A stretch of 64,000 nucleotides of DNA from Lysobacter daejeonensis GH1-9. GTDB lineage: Bacteria; Pseudomonadota; Gammaproteobacteria; Xanthomonadales; Xanthomonadaceae. Position numbers and translations under genes: made by a program. The notes below the pieces were generated by a model. The model was not told the DNA's origin, did no database searches, and saw nothing but the letters and a program-made list of their open reading frames with translations. The first letter of the stretch is position 1, and each line of letters begins with the position of its first letter. The stretch covers positions 34,373-98,372 of the forward strand of contig NZ_AVPU01000012.1 of the NCBI RefSeq assembly GCF_000768355.1, in the 5' to 3' direction. Shown here piece after piece: positions 31,060 through 41,668 of this stretch.

Positions 31060-31778
31060 TGCTGGTCGCCAACGGACTGCGCAAGGCGTATCGCTCGCGC
31101 GAGGTGGTCAAGGACTTCGGCCTGACCCTCGATGCCGGCGAGGTCGTCGGCCTGCTGGGCCCCAACGGCGCCGGCAAGACCACCTGCTTCTACATGATCG
31201 TCGGCCTGGTGCCGGCCGATGCCGGCGAGATCAAGCTCGACGGCCGCGACATCACCCATGAGCCGATGTACGCGCGCGCCAAGTTCGGCGTGGGCTACCT
31301 GCCGCAGGAACCCTCGGTGTTCCGCAAGCTGTCTGTGTCCGACAACATCATGCTGGTGCTGGAGCTGCGCGAAGACCTGGACAAGGCCGGCCGCGAGCGT
31401 GAACTGGCCAACCTGCTGGACGAGTTGCAGATCGGCCATGTCGCCACCCAGTTGGGCGCCAGCCTATCCGGCGGCGAGCGCCGCCGCGTCGAGATCGCGC
31501 GCGCGCTGGCCGGCAAACCGCGCCTGATCCTGCTCGACGAGCCGTTCGCGGGCGTCGACCCGATCTCCGTCGGCGAGATCCAGCGCATCGTCACCCACCT
31601 CAAGAATCGCGGCATCGGTGTGCTCATCACCGACCACAACGTGCGCGAGACCTTGGGCATCTGCGACCGGGCGTATATCCTCAGCGATGGTGGCGTGCTC
31701 GCGCAGGGGGCTCCGGACGCGCTGCTGGCCAATCCCGACGTGCGTCGCGTGTATCTGGGCGAAACCTTCCGCCTGTGA
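31059..31778 (+). CDS. lptB: LPS export ABC transporter ATP-binding protein LptB
   Basis: A 239-residue ABC ATPase: Walker [13 protein letters not shown]-loop [13 protein letters not shown], signature [15 protein letters not shown], Walker [13 protein letters not shown]. The overall form ([14 protein letters not shown]) is LptB. It powers LPS extraction by LptBFG. The genes downstream (rpoN) follow after 50 bp, the familiar lptB-rpoN order. Confidence 0.97.
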   Translation: MLVANGLRKAYRSREVVKDFGLTLDAGEVVGLLGPNGAGKTTCFYMIVGLVPADAGEIKLDGRDITHEPMYARAKFGVGYLPQEPSVFRKLSVSDNIMLVLELREDLDKAGRERELANLLDELQIGHVATQLGASLSGGERRRVEIARALAGKPRLILLDEPFAGVDPISVGEIQRIVTHLKNRGIGVLITDHNVRETLGICDRAYILSDGGVLAQGAPDALLANPDVRRVYLGETFRL

Positions 31779-31828
31779 CCGAATCGCCAACGACCGTCGG
31801 CCCTGCCGCGGTACGTTTGTGATCGACC

Positions 31829-33250
31829 ATGAAACCTCGCCTCCAAACCGCTATTGGACAGCACCTGGTGATGACGCCGCAGTTGCGGCAGGCCATCCAC
31901 CTGCTGCAGCTGTCCACCGCGGAACTTGAGGCCGAACTGGCCGAGGCGGTGGAGAGCAACCCGCTGCTCGACTGGACCGAAGAGCACGCGCTCGCTCCCG
32001 ACACGGGCGAAGTCCCCTCGCCCACCGAGGCCGGTCCCGCTGAACAAACACCCGCGCGCGACGACGATGACTGGGGCCTGCCGGAAGGCGAGACCTGGTA
32101 CGAGCGCGTCGGCCCTTCTGATCGGGACGAGGAAACGCCCGAGGCCGAACAGGTCGCGGGCGACGAAAGCCTGCGCGACCACCTGCTGTGGCAGTTGCAC
32201 CTGAGCCATCTCTCGCCGCGCGACCGTGGCATTGGCGTCGCCCTGATCGATGCGATCGATGATGACGGCTACCTGCGTGAGGATCTGGACGCCTTCGTCG
32301 CGTCGCTGCGCCCCGAGATCGAAGCCAGTTGCGCCGAAGTGGCCACGGTGCTGCACCAGGTCCAGCGCTTCGACCCGGTGGGCGTGGGCGCCCGCAACCT
32401 CGGCGAATGCCTGCGGCTGCAACTGGACACCCTGCCGGACACCACGCCCGGCAAGCCGCTGGCCGGCCAACTGGCCAACGGACCGCTGGAGCGGCTGCCC
32501 CGGATCGGGATCGAGGGCCTGGCCACCGAACTCAAATTGCCGGCGGTAGAAGTGGACGTGGCCGTGCAACTGTTGCGCTCGCTGGATCCCCGACCCGGCG
32601 CACAGATCGGCGGCATCGGCAGCGACACCTACGTCAGCCCCGACGTGGTGATCTGGCGCCAGCACGGCGTGTGGCGCACCGCCCTGGCCTCCGGCACCCG
32701 GCCGGGCCTGGCCATCCACCGCGGCTACGAGTCCATGATCCGCCATGCCAGCACGGCCGACGCCAGCTACCTGCGCGGCCGGCTGCAGGAGGCACGCTGG
32801 CTGCTCAAGAGCCTGGAGGCGCGCGGCGACACCCTGCTCAAGGTCACGCGCTGCCTGATCCGCCAGCAGGCCGCCTTCCTCGAGTTCGGCGACAGCGCGC
32901 TGCGCCCGCTGACCCTGCGCGAGGTCGCACAGGATGTCGGCCTGCATGAGTCCACCGTGTCGCGCGCGATCGCCCGCAAGTACGCGCGCACGCCGCGCGG
33001 CACGATTCCGCTGCGCGCGTTCTTCGCTTCGGGCATCGAGACCGGTGCCGGCGGCGAAGCCTCCAGCACCGCCATCCAGGCGATGATCCGCCAGCTGATC
33101 GAGGCCGAGAACCCTCGCAAGCCAATGTCCGACGCGCGCCTGGCCGAATCGCTCAAGGCTGGTGGCATGCCGGTCGCGCGACGCACCATCGCCAAGTATC
33201 GCGAGGCGATGAACATTCCTTCCTCGCAGGATCGGGTCCGGATCTGCTGA
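31829..33250 (+). CDS. rpoN: RNA polymerase sigma-54 factor (RpoN)
   Basis: A 473-residue sigma-54. Region I (LQTAIGQHLVMTPQLRQAIHLLQLS) is glutamine and leucine rich; an acidic region II spans about 45-110; the core-binding domain follows. The helix-turn-helix is ESTVSRAIARKYARTPRG and the RpoN box near the C-terminus reads ARRTIAKYRE, which contacts the -24 element. It needs enhancer-binding activators. The cluster lptB-rpoN-hpf-ptsN is typical. Confidence 0.97.
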   Translation: MKPRLQTAIGQHLVMTPQLRQAIHLLQLSTAELEAELAEAVESNPLLDWTEEHALAPDTGEVPSPTEAGPAEQTPARDDDDWGLPEGETWYERVGPSDRDEETPEAEQVAGDESLRDHLLWQLHLSHLSPRDRGIGVALIDAIDDDGYLREDLDAFVASLRPEIEASCAEVATVLHQVQRFDPVGVGARNLGECLRLQLDTLPDTTPGKPLAGQLANGPLERLPRIGIEGLATELKLPAVEVDVAVQLLRSLDPRPGAQIGGIGSDTYVSPDVVIWRQHGVWRTALASGTRPGLAIHRGYESMIRHASTADASYLRGRLQEARWLLKSLEARGDTLLKVTRCLIRQQAAFLEFGDSALRPLTLREVAQDVGLHESTVSRAIARKYARTPRGTIPLRAFFASGIETGAGGEASSTAIQAMIRQLIEAENPRKPMSDARLAESLKAGGMPVARRTIAKYREAMNIPSSQDRVRIC

Positions 33251-33465
33251 CCGGGGTGCCGCCGCCCCCTTCGGCGGAATCGTTAAGTACTCGTAACGCG
33301 CCATGGCGGGCTAACCCGTTACGTTCTCGCCGGTGCGCCGACAACACCGCGCGCACGCCGATTGACCGTTATCAAGGCATCGCTTCACGAAAGCTTGAAA
33401 CTGGCACCAACGCATCCCAGACATGAGATGCTGTCACTACCGTTCCAACGTGAAGGAGGTTTCCG
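33251..33465. promoter_or_regulatory. rpoN-hpf intergenic region with nested inverted repeats
   Basis: The 215-bp gap holds CCGCCG/CGGCGG (33259-33277, weak hairpin after rpoN) and a larger dyad CGTAACG (33292-33298) / CGTTACG (33317-33323) with an inner CGCC-AT-GGCG. A separate hpf promoter is likely here, but no -35/-10 pair is obvious. Confidence 0.45.
33453..33460 (+). promoter_or_regulatory. Strong ribosome-binding site of hpf
   Basis: AAGGAGGT is a full match to the anti-Shine-Dalgarno sequence, with five bases to the ATG at 33466. It is the strongest site in the window and fits a protein made in large amounts. Confidence 0.85.
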
Positions 33466-33795
33466 ATGCGTATCGACGTCCACGGTCAGCAGATCGAAGT
33501 CACCCAGGCCCTGCGGGACTACGTGGAATCAAAGCTGGAACGGCTGCCGCGCCATTTCGAACAACCGCTCGACGTGCGCGTGCTGCTCAATGTAGACAAG
33601 GTCGAACAACGGGCCGAAGCCAACATCACCATCGCAGGCAAGGTGCTGCATGCCGATGCCACCGGCGTGGACATGTACGCGGCCATCGACCTGCTTGCCG
33701 ACAAACTCGACCGCCTGCTGATGAAGCACAAGGAAAAGCAGGTCGACACCCACCGCCGCGCCGAGGGCATCGCCCGCAGTGCCGACTTTGGCTGA
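33466..33795 (+). CDS. hpf: Ribosome hibernation promoting factor (short HPF)
   Basis: A 109-residue protein of the HPF/RaiA (sigma-54 modulation) family: MRIDVHGQQIEVTQALRDYVESKLERL and the basic C-terminal LADKLDRLLMKHKEKQ. Lacking the extra domain of long HPF, it should act in the stationary-phase ribosome dimerisation pathway by binding the 30S mRNA and tRNA channel. It has a perfect ribosome site and is followed after 3 bp by ptsN. Confidence 0.95.
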   Translation: MRIDVHGQQIEVTQALRDYVESKLERLPRHFEQPLDVRVLLNVDKVEQRAEANITIAGKVLHADATGVDMYAAIDLLADKLDRLLMKHKEKQVDTHRRAEGIARSADFG

Positions 33796-33798
33796 AGG

Positions 33799-34266
33799 AT
33801 GCCCCTGCATGACATGCTCGACGGTGACCGCGTTGCACGGCTGGCTTCGGCCGACAGTCGCGATGCGGTGATCGACGCCGCCGCCCGGCTGCTGGCCGGC
33901 GCGGCGGCTCCGCCACAAGAAGTGGCCCTCATCCGCGACAGCCTGCGGGCGCGCGAAGCCTTGGCCAGCACGGCCATCGGCCACGGGGTGGCATTGCCGC
34001 ACGGCCGCATCGCCGACCTCGAAGACACCCGCTGCGCTTTCCTGCAATTGAGCCCCGCCGTCGATTTCGGCGCGCTCGATGGCCAACCGGTCGATCTGGT
34101 GGTGGCAATGGCGGTACCCGAACACTTCGCACAGGAACACCTGCACCGTTTGGCCGTGGTGGCCGAGCGCTTCTCCGATCCCGGGTTCCGTGCCGCGCTA
34201 CGTGCCGCCCGCACGCCCACCGCGCTATACCGGCTGTTGGTGACCGGACAGCCCAACGGCGGCTGA
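33799..34266 (+). CDS. ptsN: Nitrogen-regulatory PTS EIIA protein (PtsN)
   Basis: A 155-residue EIIA-Ntr domain with the phosphorylated histidine H68 in GHGVALPHGR. It receives phosphate in a regulatory phosphorelay and signals to potassium and nitrogen systems rather than transporting sugar. It lies directly after hpf, the usual rpoN-hpf-ptsN order. The downstream hprK starts 19 bp later. Confidence 0.94.
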   Translation: MPLHDMLDGDRVARLASADSRDAVIDAAARLLAGAAAPPQEVALIRDSLRAREALASTAIGHGVALPHGRIADLEDTRCAFLQLSPAVDFGALDGQPVDLVVAMAVPEHFAQEHLHRLAVVAERFSDPGFRAALRAARTPTALYRLLVTGQPNGG

Positions 34267-34273
34267 GTCCCAT

Positions 34274-34279
34274 TAAGAT
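34274..34279 (+). promoter_or_regulatory. -10-like element six bases before hprK
   Basis: TAAGAT, then GGGCTG, then the ATG at 34286. Transcription from here would begin at the start codon (leaderless). No -35 is clear. Confidence 0.4.
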
Positions 34280-34285
34280 GGGCTG

Positions 34286-35236
34286 ATGACGACCCGCATC
34301 AGCGCCAACGAACTCTTCGAGCAGCAACGCGAACGCCTGGACCTGCGTTGGATCGCCGGCCAGTCCGGCGGTGATCGTGTGTTGGAGGCGGGCGATACCG
34401 TGGCCCGGCGCCCCTCGCTGGCGGGCTACCTCAACGCCATCTATCCGAACAAGGTCCAGATCCTCGGCACCGAGGAGTTGGCCTGGCTGGACGGACTGGA
34501 CCCGCGCCAGCGCTGGGAAACCATCGAGAAGATCATCCACTTCCGCCCGCTGGCGCTGGTGGTGAGCAAGAGCCAGGCCTGCCCCGAGGACCTGCGGCTG
34601 GCCGCCGAGGAGTCGGAAACGCCGCTGTGGTGTTCGCCGCGCCGTGGCCACGAACTGCTCAACCTGCTGCAGTACCACCTGGCGCGCGCGCTGGCGCCAC
34701 GCATCACCATGCACGGCGTGTTCATGGAGATCTACTCCATCGGCGTGCTGATCACCGGTGAATCCGGCTCGGGCAAGAGCGAACTGGCGCTGGAGCTGAT
34801 CACCCGGGGCCACCGCCTGGTCGCCGACGATGCCCCGGAATTCACCCAGATCGCTCCCGACGTGCTCGACGGCACCTGCCCCGACATGCTGCAGGACCTG
34901 CTGGAAGTGCGCGGCCTGGGCGTGCTCAACATCCGCCAGATGTTCGGTGACACGGCGGTCAAGAAGAACAAGTACCTTCGGCTCATCGTCCACCTGACCA
35001 AGCCGATGACCGACCCCCTGCCCAGCGGGCTGGAGCGCCTGACCGGCGACAACAGCACGCGTCGCATCCTGGACCTGGACGTGCCGATGACCACCCTGCC
35101 GGTGATGCCCGGCCGCAACCTTGCCGTGCTGACCGAGGCGGCCACGCGCCTGCACAGCCTGCGGATGAAGGGCCTGGACCCGGCGGCGGCGTTCATCGCC
35201 CGCCACAGCAACTTCCTTGAACGAGGCGAAGCATGA
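34286..35236 (+). CDS. hprK: HPr kinase/phosphorylase (HprK)
   Basis: A 316-residue bifunctional enzyme phosphorylating HPr at Ser46 and reversing this. The N-terminal domain is DRTGG-fold like; the kinase domain carries Walker A GESGSGKS at 158-165 and the capping region LRLIVHL with [15 protein letters not shown]. In proteobacteria HprK regulates via HPr rather than classical catabolite repression. Its substrate, an HPr with Ser46, is encoded 1.4 kb downstream. It overlaps rapZ by ATGA. Confidence 0.96.
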   Translation: MTTRISANELFEQQRERLDLRWIAGQSGGDRVLEAGDTVARRPSLAGYLNAIYPNKVQILGTEELAWLDGLDPRQRWETIEKIIHFRPLALVVSKSQACPEDLRLAAEESETPLWCSPRRGHELLNLLQYHLARALAPRITMHGVFMEIYSIGVLITGESGSGKSELALELITRGHRLVADDAPEFTQIAPDVLDGTCPDMLQDLLEVRGLGVLNIRQMFGDTAVKKNKYLRLIVHLTKPMTDPLPSGLERLTGDNSTRRILDLDVPMTTLPVMPGRNLAVLTEAATRLHSLRMKGLDPAAAFIARHSNFLERGEA

Positions 35237-36111
35237 CGACCACCCCGACGCCGGCGCTGGTAATCGTCAGCGGCCTGTCCGGCTCGGGCAAGTCGGTGGC
35301 GCTGCGCACCTTCGAGGACCTGGGCTACTACTGCGTCGACAACCTGCCCATCGAGATGCTGCCGCAGTTCGTGCGCAGCGTCAGCAGCGGCGACGACGCC
35401 CCGCCCAAGCTGGCGGTGGGCATCGACGTGCGCAACCGCGTCGGCGAGCTGGCCAAGGTCTCCGGCTGGCTCTCTGCCGTGGGCGAACTGGGCCTGGACC
35501 CGCGCCTGCTGTTTTTCGAATGCCGCGACGAAGTGCTGCTGCGGCGCTATGCGGACACCCGCCGCCGCCACCCGTTGAGCCACCTCGGCCTGGCGCTGGG
35601 AGAGGCCATTGCGCGTGAACGCGAGCTGCTGCGCCCGCTGCGCCAGATCGCCGACACGGTGATCGACACCAGCGACCTCAACGTGCACCAGCTTCGTCGG
35701 CACGTGATCACCGAGTTCGAGATGGGCGACGACAAGAAGCTGTCGCTGCTGTTCGAGTCCTTCGCCTACCGCCACGGTGTCCCCGCCGACGCCGACTTCG
35801 TCTTCGACGCACGCGCCCTGCCCAACCCGCACTGGGATGCGGTGCTGCGGCCGCTGTCCGGTCGCGATGCGGGCGTGCGTGACTATCTGGACCGGCAGGC
35901 GGACGTGGAGATGTTCTTCGGCCAGGTCAGCCAGTTCCTCGACGCCTGGCTGCCGCGCATGAACGCCGACACCACGCGCAGCTACGTCACCGTCGCCTTC
36001 GGCTGCACCGGCGGGCGCCACCGCTCGGTCTACCTGGCCGAACGCATGGCCGCCCACGCCCGTGCGGAGGGCTGGGACGAAGTGGCCGTGCACCATCGCG
36101 AACTCGATTAG
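35233..36111 (+). CDS. rapZ: RNase adapter protein RapZ
   Basis: A 292-residue P-loop protein (Walker A GLSGSGKS at 14-21) with [11 protein letters not shown] and the conserved C-terminal [18 protein letters not shown], which binds RNA and RNase E in studied species. RapZ steers decay of the small RNA GlmZ and thereby glucosamine 6-phosphate synthase; GlmY/GlmZ homologues were not found in the window. It is tightly coupled to hprK and followed by a hairpin at 36132-36151. Confidence 0.95.
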   Translation: MTTTPTPALVIVSGLSGSGKSVALRTFEDLGYYCVDNLPIEMLPQFVRSVSSGDDAPPKLAVGIDVRNRVGELAKVSGWLSAVGELGLDPRLLFFECRDEVLLRRYADTRRRHPLSHLGLALGEAIARERELLRPLRQIADTVIDTSDLNVHQLRRHVITEFEMGDDKKLSLLFESFAYRHGVPADADFVFDARALPNPHWDAVLRPLSGRDAGVRDYLDRQADVEMFFGQVSQFLDAWLPRMNADTTRSYVTVAFGCTGGRHRSVYLAERMAAHARAEGWDEVAVHHRELD

Positions 36112-36131
36112 TCCAACCCGCGTCACGCGCG

Positions 36132-36151
36132 CCGGGACGCCTTCGTCCCGG
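36132..36151 (+). terminator. Hairpin after rapZ
   Basis: CCGGGACG-CCTT-CGTCCCGG: an 8-bp perfect stem with a 4-nt loop, 20 bp after the rapZ stop. There is no run of T, so it may attenuate rather than stop transcription into the PTS genes. Confidence 0.5.
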
Positions 36152-36202
36152 ATTCATGCTGCCTGCTTTCAGGCGGCGTCCCTGCTCTGTTAAGTTTCCT
36201 CC

Positions 36203-36595
36203 ATGGCCGTCGGAATCCTGCTCATCACCCACCCCGGCATCGGCAGCGCGCTCGTCGCGGTGGCCAACGGACTGCTGCGCACGCTGCCGCTGCGCACCGA
36301 GGCCTTCGAGGTCCCCTTTGGCGGCGACCCGGACGAACTGTTGCCACAGGCCAGCGCGGCACTGCGGCGGGTGGACGGCGGCGCGGGCGTGCTGGTGCTC
36401 ACCGACCTGTACGGCGCCACGCCCAGCAACCTGGCGGCCAAGGTCGCGCGGCTGGGCACGCCGGTACGCCGCGTGTCGGCGGTGAGCCTGCCGATGCTGT
36501 TGCGGGTGATGAACTACGCCGAGCTGGAGCTGGACGAACTGCCTGCGGTCGCTTCCGCCGGTGCCCGCAATGGCGTGATCCTGGACGACGCGTGA
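36203..36595 (+). CDS. Mannose-type PTS EIIA domain protein
   Basis: A 130-residue stand-alone EIIA of the mannose family, with the phosphorylatable histidine H10 in LITHPGIGSALV and VLTDLYGATPSNLA later. No EIIB, IIC or IID gene is nearby, so it is presumably a regulatory phosphate acceptor of the HPr-EI pair encoded directly downstream. It starts 91 bp after rapZ and 10 bp before ptsH. Confidence 0.92.
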   Translation: MAVGILLITHPGIGSALVAVANGLLRTLPLRTEAFEVPFGGDPDELLPQASAALRRVDGGAGVLVLTDLYGATPSNLAAKVARLGTPVRRVSAVSLPMLLRVMNYAELELDELPAVASAGARNGVILDDA

Positions 36596-36605
36596 GGCCC
36601 CCCAC

Positions 36606-36875
36606 ATGATCGAACGCGAACTGACCGTCAGCAATCGACTGGGCCTGCATGCCCGGGCCACCGCCAAGCTGGTGCAACTGCTGTCGGCCTACAAGAGCAA
36701 CGTGACCCTCACCGCCAAGGGCCGCGAGGTCAATGCCAAGAGCATCATGGGCGTGATGCTGCTTGCCGCCGGCCAGGGCACGCAGGTCAAGCTGCGCGTG
36801 GACGGCGAGGACGAAGGGACCGCCTGCGACGCGGTGGCTTCGCTGTTCGAACGCCGCTTCGACGAAGACAGCTGA
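36606..36875 (+). CDS. ptsH: Phosphocarrier protein HPr
   Basis: An 89-residue HPr with the PTS phosphorylation site H15 (LGLHARATAKL) and the regulatory S46 (AKSIMGVM). Both sites are usable: EI phosphorylates H15 and HprK phosphorylates S46, joining the phosphorelay to the kinase encoded upstream. It lies between the mannose-type EIIA and ptsI. Confidence 0.96.
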   Translation: MIERELTVSNRLGLHARATAKLVQLLSAYKSNVTLTAKGREVNAKSIMGVMLLAAGQGTQVKLRVDGEDEGTACDAVASLFERRFDEDS

Positions 36876-36888
36876 GCGGAGCCCGGGG

Positions 36889-38610
<1,722 letters not shown>

Positions 38611-38656
38611 GGCACTGCCCTCCACAGCCGGGGTGTGCAGCGTCGCGATCACGGGC

Positions 38657-38662
38657 GATAAT
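38657..38662 (+). promoter_or_regulatory. -10-like GATAAT upstream of mgtE with tiny ORF
   Basis: GATAAT, six bases, then ATG-AAC-GCA-TGA (38669-38680), a three-codon ORF, about 100 bp before the mgtE start. If used, the transcript would start at that ATG. Confidence 0.35.
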
Positions 38663-38780
38663 GTGCGCATGAACGCATGACGCCCGGTCGCACCCGTCGT
38701 CGCCCGCATGAGGCGATGGTTGCGGCTCCCCGCAGGAACGGCCCCCGGCCGCTTCCCCGAGACCGCCCACGGAGCGCCGC

Positions 38781-40142
38781 ATGGCCGAAGCCATCCGCCA
38801 CGACAAGACCGCACGCCAGCTGCGTCTGCTTTCGGACGCGCTCGACAGCGGCCGGCTGGGCCCGGTCAAGCGGCTGGTCAACACCCTGTCCCCGGCGGAG
38901 ATCGGCAACCTGCTCGAGTCGCTGCCGCCGGGCAAGCGCACGGTGGTGTGGGGCCTGGTCGATCCCGAGGACGACGGTGAGGTGCTGCTGCACGTGGGCG
39001 AGGACGTCCGCGAGAACCTCATCGCCGACATGGATCCGGACGAGCTGGTCGCGGCGGTCGAGGATCTCGACATCGACGACCTAGCCGACCTGGTCGAGGA
39101 CCTGCCGGACACCGTCATCGACGAAGTGCTCAAGTCGATGGACCGCGAGAACCGCGACCGACTGGAGCAGGTGCTGTCGTACCCGGAGGACACCGCCGGC
39201 CGCCTGATGAATCCCGACGTGGTGACGGTGCGCACCGACACCACCGTGGACGTGGTACTGCGCTACCTGCGCCTGCGCGGCGAGCTGCCGGACCACACCG
39301 ACCACCTGTACGTGGTCAGCCGCCGCCACCAGTACCTGGGCCGCATCGCGGTCACCGCGCTGCTGACCCACGAACCGGGCACGCCGATCAACAAGCTGGT
39401 GGACGACGAACAGCCGGCCATCGATGTCGGCGAGACCGCCACCGAGGTGGCGCGCCAGTTCTCCGACCACGACTGGATCAGCGCGCCGGTGGTGGACGAC
39501 AACAACATCCTGCTCGGCCGCATCACCATCGACGACGTGGTCGACATCATCCGCGAGCAGGCCGAGCACCAGGCGCTGGGCGCCGCTGGCCTGGACGAGG
39601 ACGAGGACCTGTTCTCACCGGTGCCGCGCGCGTGGCGCCGCCGCCTGATGTGGCTCAGCATCAACCTGGGCACGGCATTCCTCGCCGCCAAGGTGGTCGA
39701 CAGCTTCAAGGGCACCATCGACGAACTGGTCGCGCTCGCGGTGCTGATGCCCATCGTCGCCGGCATGGGCGGCAATGCCGGCACCCAGGTACTGGCGCTG
39801 ATGGTGCGCGGCCTGGCGCTGGGCCAGGTGGGCGCGTCCAACATCCGCACGCTCATGTGGAAGGAAGCGCGCGTCGCCCTGCTGAACGGGCTCGTGCTGG
39901 GCCTGGTGCTGGCGCTGATCGTGCTGGCCTGGTTCCAGGACATCGGTCTGTCGCTGGTGATCTTCACCGCATTGACCGCCAACCTGCTGTTCGCCGCGCT
40001 GGCCGGCGTGATGGTGCCGGTGACGCTCAAGCGCGCAGGCTACGACCCGGCGCTGGCGAGCAGCATCTTCCTCACCACCGTCACCGACGTGATGGGATTC
40101 TTTACCTTCCTCGGGCTTGCGACGCTGTTGCTGGTGCGCTGA
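38781..40142 (+). CDS. mgtE: Magnesium transporter MgtE
   Basis: A 453-residue channel-type Mg2+ transporter. The order of domains is the N-domain (about 20-130), two CBS domains (about 140-265, acidic and Mg-sensing), and five membrane helices from about 290. PIVAGMGGNAGTQ in the second helix region is the family pore signature. It follows the PTS genes 170 bp downstream in the same direction, with its own candidate promoter region. No magnesium riboswitch is visible. Confidence 0.95.
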   Translation: MAEAIRHDKTARQLRLLSDALDSGRLGPVKRLVNTLSPAEIGNLLESLPPGKRTVVWGLVDPEDDGEVLLHVGEDVRENLIADMDPDELVAAVEDLDIDDLADLVEDLPDTVIDEVLKSMDRENRDRLEQVLSYPEDTAGRLMNPDVVTVRTDTTVDVVLRYLRLRGELPDHTDHLYVVSRRHQYLGRIAVTALLTHEPGTPINKLVDDEQPAIDVGETATEVARQFSDHDWISAPVVDDNNILLGRITIDDVVDIIREQAEHQALGAAGLDEDEDLFSPVPRAWRRRLMWLSINLGTAFLAAKVVDSFKGTIDELVALAVLMPIVAGMGGNAGTQVLALMVRGLALGQVGASNIRTLMWKEARVALLNGLVLGLVLALIVLAWFQDIGLSLVIFTALTANLLFAALAGVMVPVTLKRAGYDPALASSIFLTTVTDVMGFFTFLGLATLLLVR

Positions 40143-40244
40143 GCATCGCCCGCGAACGTATTCGGCGCGCGACACCAAACACAACCAGGCGGGTGCGCTG
40201 CAGGAACCGTGGCGCACGGCGCGCGCACGGCCGCACAGCGACCT

Positions 40245-41195
40245 TCAACGGGCCAGTAGTGCCTCCAGCACCGCCATGCGTGCCGCCACGCCGTTGCTCA
40301 CCTGGCGCAGGATCAACGACTGCGGGCCATCGGCCACCTCGTCGGTGATTTCCACGCCACGGTTCATCGGGCCGGGATGCATCACCACCGCATCGGGCGC
40401 GGCACGGCGCAGGCGTGTTGCGGTCAGGCCGTAGTCGCGGTGGTAATCGTCCAGCGAGTCCACCAGTCCCTCTTCCATGCGCTCGCGTTGCAGGCGCAGC
40501 ATCATCGCCACGTCCACGCCTTCCAGTGCGGCGTCGAGGTCGTGGGTGACCGTGCAGCCCGCCAGCGTGCCGTCGTCGGGCAACAGCGATGCCGGGGCGC
40601 AGACGCGGATGTCAATCGACCCGCCCTCTGCTGCCCCGAGCGTGCGCAGCGCGTGCAGGTCGGAACGCGCCACGCGCGAATGCTTCACGTCACCGACGAT
40701 CGCGATCTTCAGCCGCGAGAAGTCCGCACCCTTGGCCTGGCGCAGGGTCAGCATGTCGAGCAGGCCCTGGGTCGGATGGTTGCTACGGCCGTCGCCGGCA
40801 TTGAGCAGGGCGGTGTCGGCGTTGGCCGCCGCGGCCAGTTCGGCCACCGCGCCATCCTGCTTGTGGCGCACGACGAAACCGCGCACGCCCATCGCCTCCA
40901 GGTTCTTCAGCGTGTCGCGCGCAGTCTCGCCCTTGCTGGTGGACGAGGACGAGGCATCGAAACTGAGCACGTCGGCGCCCAACCGCTGCGCCGCCAGGGT
41001 GAAGCTCATGCGCGTGCGGGTGGATGGCTCGAAGAACAGCGTGCACACCGCGGTGCCAGCCAGCGCGCCCCGCGCGTCGTGGCCTTCGGCGAAATGCTGC
41101 GCGCGATCAAGCAGCGCGGACAACTGCGCGCGCGGCATGCCGTCGAGGGTGAGCAGGTGGCGCAGCGCGCCGGAAGCATCGGTCTGGGGAATCAT
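40245..41195 (-). CDS. pyrB: Aspartate carbamoyltransferase catalytic subunit (PyrB)
   Basis: A 316-residue enzyme of pyrimidine synthesis, with the carbamoyl-phosphate motif FEPSTRTRMSF, KGETARDT, HPTQGLLD and the C-terminal MHPGPMNRGVE. The length and the absence of a pyrI gene suggest a class lacking the classical regulatory subunit. It overlaps ruvX by ATGA; the order yqgE-ruvX-pyrB is common in gammaproteobacteria. Confidence 0.96.
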   Translation of the reverse strand: MIPQTDASGALRHLLTLDGMPRAQLSALLDRAQHFAEGHDARGALAGTAVCTLFFEPSTRTRMSFTLAAQRLGADVLSFDASSSSTSKGETARDTLKNLEAMGVRGFVVRHKQDGAVAELAAAANADTALLNAGDGRSNHPTQGLLDMLTLRQAKGADFSRLKIAIVGDVKHSRVARSDLHALRTLGAAEGGSIDIRVCAPASLLPDDGTLAGCTVTHDLDAALEGVDVAMMLRLQRERMEEGLVDSLDDYHRDYGLTATRLRRAAPDAVVMHPGPMNRGVEITDEVADGPQSLILRQVSNGVAARMAVLEALLAR

Positions 41196-41668
41196 GCGGG
41201 GGGCAGGTCGGTAAGCGGTGTGGCGTCATCCGGAGAGGCGAGCCAGCGTTCGATGATCACGGCCGCGGCCACCGCGTCCAGCGCCTCGGCATCGCGGCGG
41301 CGCTTGCGGCCCTCGGCACGGTCGCTGGCGAAGCGCTGCGCGGCCTCGATGGAGCTGGAGCGTTCGTCCACCAGCACCACCGGCAGCTTGCAGCGGCCGT
41401 GCAGTTCGCGGGCAAAGGCGTGGGCGCGGGCGCGGATGGGCTGGTCGCCGCCATCAAGGGTCATTGGGTCGCCAATCACAATTCCGTCGGGGCGCCATTC
41501 CTTGAGTAGACGATCGATGGCCGGCCAGTCGGGGCCATTGGCGTGCACATCCACCACGGCCAGCGCGCGCGCGCCGTGGCCGAAGGCGCTGCCCACGGCC
41601 ACACCGATGCGGCGGGCACCCACGTCGAAGCCCAGCACCGTGCCATCGCGGCGGATCGTTGCGGTCAT
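41192..41668 (-). CDS. ruvX: Holliday junction resolvase-like protein RuvX/YqgF
   Basis: A 158-residue RNase H-fold protein: GFDVGARRIGVAVGSAFG at the N-terminus carries the first catalytic aspartate, with VDERSSSIEA and DAVAAAVIIERW further on. It is linked to processing of rRNA 5' ends in bacteria and resembles RuvC-type resolvases. It overlaps yqgE upstream and pyrB downstream. Confidence 0.94.
   Translation of the reverse strand: MTATIRRDGTVLGFDVGARRIGVAVGSAFGHGARALAVVDVHANGPDWPAIDRLLKEWRPDGIVIGDPMTLDGGDQPIRARAHAFARELHGRCKLPVVLVDERSSSIEAAQRFASDRAEGRKRRRDAEALDAVAAAVIIERWLASPDDATPLTDLPPA

Noticed and set aside
33401..33418. Possible sigma-54 promoter before hpf (CTGGCAC then spacing to the -12)
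   Set aside because: The -24 part fits, but the -12 position reads CATC where TTGC is needed, with TC in place of the essential GC.
38611..38780. Magnesium riboswitch before mgtE
   Set aside because: The 170-bp gap shows no conserved stem arrangement that I can recognise as M-box or mgtA leader.
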